This document shows positions 44,524 through 53,908 of a stretch of 60,994 nucleotides of DNA, piece after piece; the first letter of the stretch is position 1; each line of letters begins with the position of its first letter. The notes beneath the pieces were generated by a model. It had not been told where the DNA came from and did not search any database. It was given only the letters and a program-made list of their open reading frames with translations. A program made the position numbers and the translations under genes. The stretch is from the NCBI GenBank assembly GCA_017412925.1, contig JAFPVP010000139.1, positions 1 to 60,994 on the forward strand, in the 5' to 3' direction. The DNA comes from Selenomonadaceae bacterium (GTDB lineage Bacteria > Bacillota > Negativicutes > Selenomonadales > Selenomonadaceae).

Positions 44524-46872
44524 ATGGCAGATAAAATTATTGATGACGAACTCAAGCCCGAAGATAAACCTCGGCGCGGGCGACCGAAAAAAATTTCCTC
44601 GGACGAAAAACCCAAGCGCGGTCGTCCTAAAAAAATTTCTGCGGAAGTTAAGCCTAAACGTGAACGGAAAAAACTTGACTACAAAAGCGACGGCAAGGAA
44701 AAAATTTTCGCACTGGACATCGGGACGCGCTCGGTTATCGGGATTGTCGCGGAACAGGACGACGACGGGCAGATGAAAATTATCGCGACGCACAGATTGG
44801 AGCACACAAGCCGCGCCATGCTCGACGGACAAATTCACGATGTGCCGCAAGTCGCCGAGATTATAATCCGCGTGAAAAATTTTTTGGCGGAGCAGGTCGG
44901 CGAACTCAAAAGCGCAGCAATCGCGGCGGCGGGGCGTGCCCTCTACACCATGACGGGCGAGGCAACTTTGGAAGTCAACGGAGTTATCACAGACGAAGTT
45001 CAAAGCTCCCTGAATTTTGCCGCCGTTCAAGCCGCTCAATCTCAGCTCACCGCCGAGAAAAAAATCGACGCCAAAATTTATTACTGCGTCGGCTTCAGCA
45101 TTATCAACTACGAACTCGACGGAATCCGCTTGAAAAGTTTAATCGGGCAGCGCGGAAAAATCGCCACGACAAAAGTTATCGCAACTTTTCTGCCGCGGCA
45201 AGTCGTCGACTCCATGCAGACTGCGTTGAATTATTCGGGGCTTGATGTTCGCGCACTGACTTTGGAGCCTATCGCCGCGATTAATGTTCTTGTCCCGCCG
45301 AGTATGCGCCATTTAAATATCGTGCTCGTCGACATTGGCGCGGGCACTTCCGATATTGCCATAACTAAAAACGGCTCGGTCGTCGCTTATGGCATGGTGC
45401 CGCTTGCAGGTGATGAAGTCACCGAAGCGATTTCGCAAAGATTTTTGCTCGACTTCAACGTTGCCGAAGAAATTAAGCGTAAGGCGACCAACGGCGAAGG
45501 CGCGACTTTCAGCGATATTTTGGGACGCCCCTACGATTTGACGGCGGAAGAAATTTTGATGCCGATTAATGAGAACGTCGGAATGATTGCCAACGCCATT
45601 GCCAAGACGATTCTCGAACTCAACGGCAACGACCCACCGCAAGCTCTGCTTCTTGTCGGCGGCGGAGCTTTATCGCCGAACTTGAATAAACTTGTTGCCG
45701 AAGCTTTGAATTTGCCGCTGGAGCGCGTAGCCGTTCGCAAGCCCGAAAACGTCGAGGGGATAAAAAATATTCCGCCCGCGTTGCATTCTCCGGACGCCGC
45801 CACGCCGCTTGGAATTTTAAAAATCGCTTCGAGTGACACGTTCCATTTCTTCAACGTCACGATTAACGGGCAGGAGCAAAATCTTTTCCACTTCCGCGAC
45901 TTGACTGTCGGCGACGCGATTTTAAGCGCGGGCATTGATTACAAAAAATTCAACGGCAAGCCTGGACTCGGCGTCGGGATTCTTCTTGACGGCGAGAAAA
46001 AATTTTTTGCGGGGACGATGGGCACTTTCGCGAAAATTTTCGTCAACGATAAGCCCGCGACTTTGGACACGCCGCTGGAAAATAATTGCCGCATAAAAAT
46101 TGAGCCGGGCGAGGACGGCATCTCCGCGCAAATAAAAATCGACGACGTGATCGCCATCGAGCCAAATTTTACCGTCACCGTCAACGGCAAAGATTTTTCC
46201 GTCGCGCCGAAACTTTTGGTCAACGACGAAGTCAGCTTGCCGAGCCGCATTCTCCACGACGGCGACGAACTCAACACTAAAACTAAGCGCACAATCGGCG
46301 AGCTGTTGCGGCTGGCGAGTTATCCGCCCGCTGGCAAAAAAATTCACTACACATTGAACGGCAGCAAGGCGCACTACACCTGCAAGCCCGATATTTTTTT
46401 GAACGGCGACCGCGCAGATGTTTCCGATATTCCCAAAGCTGGCGACGCGATTGAATACGTTGCCAACGACGCGATTAAAGTCGGCGAAATTATCAAGGAC
46501 GAAAACCGCGCCGCCGCCATTAAAATTTTTTACAACGGCAAAGAATATTCAATCCCCACGACGACGACGATTCTTTTAAGCGTCAACGGGCGCATTTCCA
46601 ACGAGAACACGATTATCGAGGATGGTGCGGAAATTATTTACGAGCGCGAAGAAAAAAATTCCGTCATGGTCAGCGACGCCCTACTTGCAGTAAATTTCAA
46701 ACCGCCGCCCGCCAAAAGCCGTATGAGTTTTATTATTAAAGTCAACGGAAAGCCCGCCGAATTCGCCGACCCCGTCAAGAGCGGCGACGAGCTGGAAATT
46801 ATTTTGAAAACGCCCGACGGCATGGAATTCAAACCGCTCGACGATTTGGAAGTTCCCGTTCGCAAAAGTTAA
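44524..46872 (+). CDS. FtsA/SHS2-type actin-like ATPase with N-terminal AT-hook motifs
   Basis: The start at 44524 is set by GAAGGAG; an open frame upstream overlaps the FakA-like gene antisense and is not used. Product 782 residues. Residues 1-50 are very basic with two RGRPKK motifs (18-23 and 32-37), the AT-hook pattern. Residues 60-430 match the FtsA/PilM actin fold (FALDIGTRSVIGIV, LVDIGAGTSDIAI, LLVGGGALSPNL). The remaining 350 residues are beta-rich repeats of VNGK-type strands that I do not recognise. It leads the plus-strand GT8 array. Confidence 0.8.
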   Translation: MADKIIDDELKPEDKPRRGRPKKISSDEKPKRGRPKKISAEVKPKRERKKLDYKSDGKEKIFALDIGTRSVIGIVAEQDDDGQMKIIATHRLEHTSRAMLDGQIHDVPQVAEIIIRVKNFLAEQVGELKSAAIAAAGRALYTMTGEATLEVNGVITDEVQSSLNFAAVQAAQSQLTAEKKIDAKIYYCVGFSIINYELDGIRLKSLIGQRGKIATTKVIATFLPRQVVDSMQTALNYSGLDVRALTLEPIAAINVLVPPSMRHLNIVLVDIGAGTSDIAITKNGSVVAYGMVPLAGDEVTEAISQRFLLDFNVAEEIKRKATNGEGATFSDILGRPYDLTAEEILMPINENVGMIANAIAKTILELNGNDPPQALLLVGGGALSPNLNKLVAEALNLPLERVAVRKPENVEGIKNIPPALHSPDAATPLGILKIASSDTFHFFNVTINGQEQNLFHFRDLTVGDAILSAGIDYKKFNGKPGLGVGILLDGEKKFFAGTMGTFAKIFVNDKPATLDTPLENNCRIKIEPGEDGISAQIKIDDVIAIEPNFTVTVNGKDFSVAPKLLVNDEVSLPSRILHDGDELNTKTKRTIGELLRLASYPPAGKKIHYTLNGSKAHYTCKPDIFLNGDRADVSDIPKAGDAIEYVANDAIKVGEIIKDENRAAAIKIFYNGKEYSIPTTTTILLSVNGRISNENTIIEDGAEIIYEREEKNSVMVSDALLAVNFKPPPAKSRMSFIIKVNGKPAEFADPVKSGDELEIILKTPDGMEFKPLDDLEVPVRKS

Positions 46873-46884
46873 GGAGGAATTTTT

Positions 46885-48117
46885 ATGATTCACGTTTGCT
46901 TAAGCCTTTATGACAAGACGGGACGCTACTCGAAATTCACGGGCACGACGATTTGCTCAATCTTTGAAAACACAACTTCAGACGTAACGGTTCATATCCT
47001 CCATGACAACACCTTGACTGACGACAACCGCGACAAATTTATTTACCTTGCTGGTCGCTACGGTCAAGCCGTAAAATTTTATAACGTTAAGAAATTGTGC
47101 GCGGAAAGACTTGCCGAATTTATCGAATTTTTTCCCGCTGTAAAATACTCTCATGTAAGCGTCGGCACAATGTACAGATTTTTGTTGCCGGAAATTATTG
47201 CCCCCGAAATAAAAAAGCTTATCTACCTCGACTCGGATATAATCGTCAATATGGACATCAAAGAACTTTGGCAGATTGAACTCGACGACAAAATTCTTGC
47301 CGCCGTGCCCGAAATTTTGAGTTTTAAGACTATCGAAAACATGGAGAAGAATTTTCCGCTGTGTAAGCAAGGTTTTATTAGGTGTGAAGATTACTTCAAC
47401 AGCGGCGTGATTTTGATAAATCTGGATCTTTTGCGCAAGGCAAAGGAGACCATTATTGATGGCTTGAAATTCTTTGAAGAAAATCCTCAACCTGTCGGCT
47501 ATCCCGGGCAAGACATTTGGAACTATTGCTTTTCAGCAAGGTCGTTGAAGTTGCCGATTAAATTCAACCAGTTCACATACTATGCCAGACGCGACGAGGA
47601 GTCGCTTGCTAAAAAAATTTATCACTACGCGGGCGGGAGTTTTGGTCTCGGCTTGGGGCTTGACATAAGCGATTCGTTCAATCGGCTGTGGATGAATTAT
47701 TTTGTTAAGACGCCGTGGTTCGACGCAGATTCAATCGGGCGGCTTTACGAGGGCTTCCTGAAGGTTCGCGGCGAATTAGAAAAATCTGCGCTGAAACTTT
47801 CCGCGACTGTGAGCGGCAAGACACGTGCTTTTGTCGTCGCAGAAAACAAGCTTAACGTGCTCGTCGAAAATTTCTCCGTCAGAAATGATGAGGAAGTTTT
47901 CGCCATCGAATCAACCTTGCCCATGCAAAAATTAATCGACGTAATGAACGCTTCGCGCGGCAAGAAAATTTTCTTTATCCTGTTACCAGGATTTAAATTT
48001 GATAAGCTGACGGAAGCAGGTTTCGTTCGCGGCGAAGACTTTTTAGACGGCTACGATTTTCTGACTAAAGATAACGAATTGAAGAAGGAAGCTTATTCAC
48101 TTGTGAGTAAAATGTAG
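46885..48117 (+). CDS. GT8-5: family 8 glycosyltransferase
   Basis: Intact 410-residue paralogue, 12 bp behind the FtsA-like gene with GGAGG. It has YLDSDIIVNMD and the shared C-terminal domain, and at the codon 32 site ENTTSDVTVH without a homopolymer. First GT8 of the plus array; its nearest relative here is GT8-7, with long identical stretches. Confidence 0.9.
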   Translation: MIHVCLSLYDKTGRYSKFTGTTICSIFENTTSDVTVHILHDNTLTDDNRDKFIYLAGRYGQAVKFYNVKKLCAERLAEFIEFFPAVKYSHVSVGTMYRFLLPEIIAPEIKKLIYLDSDIIVNMDIKELWQIELDDKILAAVPEILSFKTIENMEKNFPLCKQGFIRCEDYFNSGVILINLDLLRKAKETIIDGLKFFEENPQPVGYPGQDIWNYCFSARSLKLPIKFNQFTYYARRDEESLAKKIYHYAGGSFGLGLGLDISDSFNRLWMNYFVKTPWFDADSIGRLYEGFLKVRGELEKSALKLSATVSGKTRAFVVAENKLNVLVENFSVRNDEEVFAIESTLPMQKLIDVMNASRGKKIFFILLPGFKFDKLTEAGFVRGEDFLDGYDFLTKDNELKKEAYSLVSKM

Positions 48118-48128
48118 GAAGTGATTTT

Positions 48129-49380
48129 ATGATTCACGTTTGCTTCGGGCTTTATGACAAGACGGGACGCTATTCAAAATTCACGGGCACGACGATTTGT
48201 TCCATCTTTGAAAATGCTAATACCCCCCCTATCAGTCGCCGTGCATATCTTGCACGACAATACCTTGACTGCTGACAATCGCGAAAAATTTTTTTATCTT
48301 GCTGGTCGCTACAATCAAACCGTGAACTTTTACAATGTGGAGGAACTTTGCGCGGACGAGCTTGAAAAATTTTCTCGGCTGATACCTTTCATCAAAAGTG
48401 CTAGGACGACAATCGGAACCTTCTACAAATTTTTAATCATGTACGTCCTCCCGAAAGAAATTGAGAAAGTTATCTACTTGGACGCGGACATAATCGTCAA
48501 TCTTGACATAAAAGAGCTTTGGCAAGTTGAACTCGGCGACAAACCGCTCGGCGCAGTGCCCGTGTACCTGCAAGACAAGAACAAAGCCGACGGCATTAAT
48601 CGAATGAGAACCGGTTTTAACTTACCCCGTCTCGGTCTCGTCAAGGAAGAAGATTATTTCAATGCTGGTGTTTTTGTCATGAATTTAAAACGCTTGCGCA
48701 ACGAGGAAGAAAAAATTTTAGGCGGAATGAAATTCAGGGGCGAGCACCCCGAATTCTTGATGTTCGACCAGTGCATTTGGAATTATTGTTTCTCGAAAGA
48801 ATATTTGAAGTTGCCGATTAAATTCAATCGCGAAGTCGTTGAAGTTCGCACGCAAGACGGCGGTCTCGTCGAAAGGAAAATTTATCACTTCACGGCGGAC
48901 AATTCTTTATGGAGTTTCGGGCTGGACATGAACGACGCGCTCAATCGTTTGTGGATGAACTATTTTATAAAAACGCCCTGGTTTGATTCTTCAACATTTG
49001 GGCGGCTACACGAGGCGATTCAACAACTCTGCACCAACTTTAAAAGAGATATGGCTAATCTTTCGTCCTTGATGGTTGGCAAAACGAGAGCTTTTTTTAC
49101 CTTACCTCAAAATATCGAAGGAATAAAAAAATATTTTTTGATTCGCGAGGACGAAGAAATTATCCGAGCCGAAAATCAAGCGTCGCTCCAAAAATTGCTC
49201 GACGCCATGAGTGCTTCGCGCGGCAGAAAAATTTTTTTCATCATTGTGCCGAATTTCCCGTTCCAAGCATTGATTCAGGCGGGTTTCGTTTATGGCAGAG
49301 ATTTTTTTAACGGTATTGAATTTTTCTCAAAGGAACAGGGAGTGCCGTTTGATTCCCACAAATTAATTAAATCCATGTAA
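48129..49380 (+). CDS. GT8-6: family 8 glycosyltransferase, phase OFF by C7 tract
   Basis: The true start is the ATG at 48129 (MIHVCFGLYDKTGRYSKF, AGGAAGTG before it). A run of seven C at codon 32 throws translation out of frame, ending after 48 residues. The downstream frame is intact: VAVHILHDNTLTADN, YLDADIIVNLD and the shared C-terminal domain to the stop at 49380. Six or nine C would restore about 416 residues. An alternative start in the downstream frame at 48154 would replace the conserved N-terminus with unrelated residues and lacks a ribosome site. Confidence 0.85.
48223..48229 (+). repeat. C7 tract in GT8-6, out of frame
   Basis: The context is GCTAATA-C7-TATCA, starting in codon 32, exactly as in GT8-1. 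Seven C is not a multiple of three, so this copy is OFF. Confidence 0.92.
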
Positions 49381-49391
49381 GGAGGAATTTT

Positions 49392-50621
49392 ATGATTCAC
49401 GTTTGCTTCAGCCTTCACGACAAGCTCGGAACTTATTCAAAATTCACGGGCACGACGATTTGCTCCATCTTTGAAAATACAACTTCGGACGTCACAGTTC
49501 ATATCCTCCACGACAACACCTTGACGCCCGACAATCGCGACAAATTTATTTACCTTGCCGGTCGCTACGGTCAAGCTGTCAAATTTTATAACGTGGCGGA
49601 ATTGTGCGCGGATAAAATTCGGGAAATTACAGCATTAAGCTCCGAGGATTCGCGACTCACTGTAGGTGCTCTGTACAGACTTTTTGTTCCGCTAATTCTT
49701 CCGAATACCGTTGATAAAATTATTTACCTCGACTCGGATATAATCGTCAATTTGGACATAAAGGAGATTTGGCAAGTTGATTTAGGCGATAAAATTCTTG
49801 CCGCCGTGCCCGAAATTTTGACTTTTAAGACGCCCGCCGCTATGAAACCTGGTTTCCCGCTTTGCGCCGACGATATTGTCAAATGTGAAGATTACTTCAA
49901 TTCAGGCGTGCTCTTGATTGATTTAAAAATTTTGCGCGGCGAAGAAGACACGATAATGAATGGAGCAAAATTTACGTCTAAGTACTATTGGTTCGGCGGC
50001 TACGGTGACCAAGACATTCTTAACTATTGTTTTTCGAAAAGAGCATTGAAGTTGCCGATTAAGTTCAACCGATTCATAAGTTATGCTAGGCGAAACAAGG
50101 AACTTGCTTCTGCAGGAAAAATTTATCATTATTCTGGCGGGAGTTTAGGTCTCGGCTTGGGGCTTGACCTCGATGATTCGTTCAATCGGCTGTGGATGAA
50201 TTATTTTGTTAAGACGCCATGGTTTGACGGTGATACAATCGGGCGGCTTTGTAACGGATTCAATCAAATGAACATTGCTCAGAAAAATTTTGCTCTTAAT
50301 CTTTCGGCGGCGGTGAGCGGAAAGACACGCACTTTCGTCGCTATGGAAGACGACATAAATACATTTTTTGAGAATATTCCCGTAAGAAACGATGAGGAAG
50401 TAATTGCCGTTAAATCCGATTTGCCCCTGCAAAAATTAATCGACATAATGAACGCTTCGCGCGGCAAGAAAATTTTTTTCATAATGCTCCCGAACTTCCC
50501 CTTCAACATATTACAGCAGGCGGGCTTTCTTCACGGCGGAGATTTCGTTGATGCTTACAATCTGTTGACAAAGGCGGATATCTTGCGAATCGATTCTTAT
50601 ACTCTGCTCAAAAAGATGTGA
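49392..50621 (+). CDS. GT8-7: family 8 glycosyltransferase
   Basis: Intact 409-residue paralogue, GGAGG before the ATG. D114-S-D116 is the metal motif (IIYLDSDIIVNLD). At the codon 32 site it reads ENTTSDVTVH, without a tract. Its last 14 bases overlap the convergent decarboxylase gene. Confidence 0.9.
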   Translation: MIHVCFSLHDKLGTYSKFTGTTICSIFENTTSDVTVHILHDNTLTPDNRDKFIYLAGRYGQAVKFYNVAELCADKIREITALSSEDSRLTVGALYRLFVPLILPNTVDKIIYLDSDIIVNLDIKEIWQVDLGDKILAAVPEILTFKTPAAMKPGFPLCADDIVKCEDYFNSGVLLIDLKILRGEEDTIMNGAKFTSKYYWFGGYGDQDILNYCFSKRALKLPIKFNRFISYARRNKELASAGKIYHYSGGSLGLGLGLDLDDSFNRLWMNYFVKTPWFDGDTIGRLCNGFNQMNIAQKNFALNLSAAVSGKTRTFVAMEDDINTFFENIPVRNDEEVIAVKSDLPLQKLIDIMNASRGKKIFFIMLPNFPFNILQQAGFLHGGDFVDAYNLLTKADILRIDSYTLLKKM

Positions 50622-52032
50622 CGACTTTTATCGTTGACAGTGTCGAATCACTCGCGCCGATAACTCGCCCGTGCGATTGCCGAATCAACTCGATAACCTG
50701 CGCCGAAATTTTTTCTCCCGGCATGAGTAGCGGGATTCCCGGCGGATAAAAAGTTATCTCCTCGGCGCAAATTCTCCCGACAGATTTTTTTAACGGGACG
50801 ACTTCAACGGGCGCATAAAAAGTTTCTCTCGGACTCAGCTCCGCAATCGAAATTTCTATCGGCGGCGGCGTTGAGTAAATTTTTTTCGGCGGGCGATGCG
50901 GCAAAAGTTTCAGCGCGTCAACGAGTTTTGAAATCGTTTCCGCCGTGTCTGAATATGTTATCAAAAATAAAAGATTAGCCGCGTCCGAAAGCTCGCATTG
51001 AACTTTCAGCTCGTGGCGCAAAATTTCTTCCGCTTCCTGCCCCGTCAAGCCCAAACCTGAAACGTTCACGGTGACTTTCGTTGCGTCTAATGAAAAATTT
51101 TTCACGGCGTCGAAAGTTTTTAGCCCGTGAATTTTTTTTATCTCGCCGCGCAGTTTTTTTGACAGCGCAACCGCCGCCGATATTTTTTCGCGCCCGTCAA
51201 GCTCCATTTGCAACCGCGCGATGTCTAAAGACGCCAGCAAAATTTGATTCGGGCTGGTCGTTTGCAAAAGACTTGCCACCAACTTTACGCGCTCAACGTT
51301 GACAGATTTTTTTATCATCAACATGGAAGTTTGCGTCAACGAACCCAAAAGCTTGTGCGTCGACTGCGCGGCTAAATCTGCGCCCGCCTCCATTGCCGAA
51401 ATTGGCAGTTCGTCGCAGAAAGTCAAATGCGCCCCGTGCGCCTCGTCGACCAAAAGAATCATGTTCGCCGCGTGAACCAGTTGCGAAATTTTTGCCACGT
51501 CCGCCGCCACGCCGTAATAATTCGGCGACACCAACAGCACCGCCCGCGCTTGCGGGAATTTTTTTATCGCCCGTTCAATCGTCTCGACGCTCACGTTTAG
51601 CGGCAAATTAAATTCTGCGTCGAACTCCACGGGCAAAAAAATTGGCATCGCGCCCGATAAAATTAATCCCGCGATAACCGAGCGGTGGGCGTTGCGCGGA
51701 ATCATCACCAAATCGCCCGCCCGTAGCGTCCCGAAAATCATCGCTTGCACCGCCGAAGTCGTCCCATTCACGAAAAAAATTGTCTCGTCCGCGTGCCAAA
51801 GTTTTGCCGCTAAAGTTTGCGCTTCCTTTATGCAAGAGTGCGGCGCGTGTAAATCGTCCAATTCGTCCATTAGCGAAACTTCTTGCCGCAGCCCCTCCGC
51901 CGTTAAAAGTTCTCGTAAAAATGTATGTGCGCCGCGTCCTTGTTTGTGTCCTGGCGTGTGGAAGGGTAAAACTCCGTCCGCCGAATATTTTTTCATCGCC
52001 GCGACGATTGGTGCCGAAAAATTTTTTCCCAC
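50608..52032 (-). CDS. Orn/Lys/Arg decarboxylase family PLP enzyme
   Basis: The 474-residue protein has PFHTPGHKQG at the N-terminus, the PLP core LLVDEAHGAHL and the lysine in QSTHKLLGSLTQT (about 230), and a small C-terminal domain. Short members like this (about 480 residues) are common in Firmicutes and are arginine or lysine decarboxylases feeding polyamine synthesis; substrate cannot be decided. It is convergent with GT8-7 and divergent from mrdA. Confidence 0.9.
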   Translation of the reverse strand: MGKNFSAPIVAAMKKYSADGVLPFHTPGHKQGRGAHTFLRELLTAEGLRQEVSLMDELDDLHAPHSCIKEAQTLAAKLWHADETIFFVNGTTSAVQAMIFGTLRAGDLVMIPRNAHRSVIAGLILSGAMPIFLPVEFDAEFNLPLNVSVETIERAIKKFPQARAVLLVSPNYYGVAADVAKISQLVHAANMILLVDEAHGAHLTFCDELPISAMEAGADLAAQSTHKLLGSLTQTSMLMIKKSVNVERVKLVASLLQTTSPNQILLASLDIARLQMELDGREKISAAVALSKKLRGEIKKIHGLKTFDAVKNFSLDATKVTVNVSGLGLTGQEAEEILRHELKVQCELSDAANLLFLITYSDTAETISKLVDALKLLPHRPPKKIYSTPPPIEISIAELSPRETFYAPVEVVPLKKSVGRICAEEITFYPPGIPLLMPGEKISAQVIELIRQSHGRVIGASDSTLSTIKVVTSF

Positions 52033-52051
52033 TTTAAATTTCTCCTTCGCA

Positions 52052-52060
52052 TGATATAAT
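52052..52060 (+). promoter_or_regulatory. Extended -10 promoter for mrdA-rpoN
   Basis: TGA-TATAAT lies 39 bp before the GTG start at 52099, with no clear -35. It lies in the 66-bp gap between divergent genes. Confidence 0.55.
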
Positions 52061-52098
52061 TTTGTTAATTATAAAGAATTCGCAGGAGGACTTTCAAC

Positions 52099-53907
52099 GT
52101 GATTGACAACTCAAATAATGGAGAAGAATATATCGGGCGACTTAAGCCGCTGGCGTTTATGGCGGTGATGATTATCGCGATTTTGATTGCGCGGGTTTGC
52201 TATCTGCAAATTTATGACGGCGAATATTACGCGCACCTTGCCGACGGCAACCGAATCCGAATTATTCCGTCCATGGCTCCGCGCGGAACTTTCTACGACA
52301 GAAACGGTCAGCTTCTCGTGAACAATCGTCCGGGCTTCAGCGTGTCGCTCCTGCCGCTCACCGAGCCCATTAAGCCCGAAGTCGTCGAGCGCGTCGCTAA
52401 ACTCCTGAACGTGCCGCAAGAAGAAATAGAACAGAAAATTTCCGTGCACTCCGGCTTTGACCCGATTAGAATTCGCCCCGACGTCACACAGGACATCGTT
52501 ACGATTATCGAGGAGCAAAAGGAACTTTACCCCGGCGTCGTCATTGAAGTTCAGCCGCTGAGAAATTACGCGCTAAAGCAGGAGGGCGCGCACACTTTCG
52601 GCTACGTCAGCGAAATTTCCGACGCCGAACTTGAAACTAAAAAGGACGAGGGCTACAAGTCCGGCGACATAATCGGCAAGTTCGGCTTGGAGCGCGTTTA
52701 CGATAAAGAAATTCGCGGCGAGAACGGCGGCGAGCAAGTTGAAGTTGACGTGGCGGGCAAGCCTGTACAAATTTTGGGCAAGAAGGAACCCAAGCCTGGC
52801 TACGATTTGATTTTGACGATTGACAGAGATTTACAGGTCGCGGCGGAAAAAGCCGTCGATGATATGTTGTCGCAACTCGGCTGTCACGCGGCGGCGGCGG
52901 TCGTTCTGAATCCGCAGACGGGCGAAGTCCTTGCCATGGTCAGCCGTCCCGCCTTCGACCCGAATCTTTTCGCGCACGGCATTTCGACAAAGGATTGGAA
53001 CGCGATTAACAACAACCCCTATCACCCCATGGACAACAAGGCGATAACCGGCGAATATCCGCCCGGCTCCACGTTTAAAATCGTCACGGGCACGGCGGCT
53101 TTGGCGAGCGGCAAGGTTGCTCCCGATGAAATGATTTTCGACAGCGGCACTCACTGGCTCGTTCCAAAGGGCAACGCGAGCGGCGAGGCTCTCGGCTGGC
53201 TGGATTTTCACGCGGCGTTAAGTCACTCCGATAACGTTTACTTTTACGAATGCGGCAATCGGCTCGGCGTCGACTTGCTGGAGTCTTATGCTAAAATGTT
53301 CGGGCTTGGTTCGCCGACGGGAATTGATTTGCCCTACGAATCGCCTGGGCTGGCTGATTGGAAGGAATATAAGCGCGAAGTTTACGAAGACGATTTTTAT
53401 TTGTCGGAAGTTATGGACGCGGCGATTGGGCAAGGTTTCAATCTCGTGACGCCGTTGCAAGCGGCAATGGTCATGGGCGAAATTGCTGCCAACGGAAAAA
53501 GATTTAAGCCGCACCTCGTCAGACAAATCATCACGCAGGACAAGGAAGTCATCAAAGATTTTCAGCCGGAACTGGTCAGCGAATTGCAAGTTGAGCCGTG
53601 GGTTATCGAGGCGGTTCAATCGGGCTTGCACGACGTTACAGTCAACGGCACGGCGGCGAGAAATTTTATCGGCTTCCCTTACGACATCGCCGGCAAAACG
53701 GGCACGGCTGAAAATTCGCAGGGCACGGATCACGGCTGGTTCGTCGGCTACGGTCCTTTCGACAATCCGGCAATCTCCGTGGCGGTTATCGTCGAGCAGG
53801 GCGGCTTCGGCGCGAGTTCGGCGGTTCCGATTGGTCGGCAGATTATGGAGGCGGCGTTCGCTCTTATGGTTCAGCGCGGCGAAATGACTGCTCCGCCCGC
53901 CAAATAA
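52099..53907 (+). CDS. mrdA: Penicillin-binding protein 2
   Basis: Class B transpeptidase of the elongasome. The 602-residue protein has one membrane helix (about 17-36), the dimerisation domain, and the transpeptidase motifs S324-T-F-K327, SDN (about 377) and K533-T-G. The start is a GTG behind AGGAGGACT. rpoN follows by one base. Confidence 0.95.
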   Translation: MIDNSNNGEEYIGRLKPLAFMAVMIIAILIARVCYLQIYDGEYYAHLADGNRIRIIPSMAPRGTFYDRNGQLLVNNRPGFSVSLLPLTEPIKPEVVERVAKLLNVPQEEIEQKISVHSGFDPIRIRPDVTQDIVTIIEEQKELYPGVVIEVQPLRNYALKQEGAHTFGYVSEISDAELETKKDEGYKSGDIIGKFGLERVYDKEIRGENGGEQVEVDVAGKPVQILGKKEPKPGYDLILTIDRDLQVAAEKAVDDMLSQLGCHAAAAVVLNPQTGEVLAMVSRPAFDPNLFAHGISTKDWNAINNNPYHPMDNKAITGEYPPGSTFKIVTGTAALASGKVAPDEMIFDSGTHWLVPKGNASGEALGWLDFHAALSHSDNVYFYECGNRLGVDLLESYAKMFGLGSPTGIDLPYESPGLADWKEYKREVYEDDFYLSEVMDAAIGQGFNLVTPLQAAMVMGEIAANGKRFKPHLVRQIITQDKEVIKDFQPELVSELQVEPWVIEAVQSGLHDVTVNGTAARNFIGFPYDIAGKTGTAENSQGTDHGWFVGYGPFDNPAISVAVIVEQGGFGASSAVPIGRQIMEAAFALMVQRGEMTAPPAK

Positions 53908-53908
53908 A

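Noticed and set aside
48154-48260. Alternative GT8-6 start at 48154 in the downstream frame
   Set aside because: It would swap the conserved MIHVCF N-terminus for unrelated residues and has no ribosome site; a phase-OFF tract explains the frames better.
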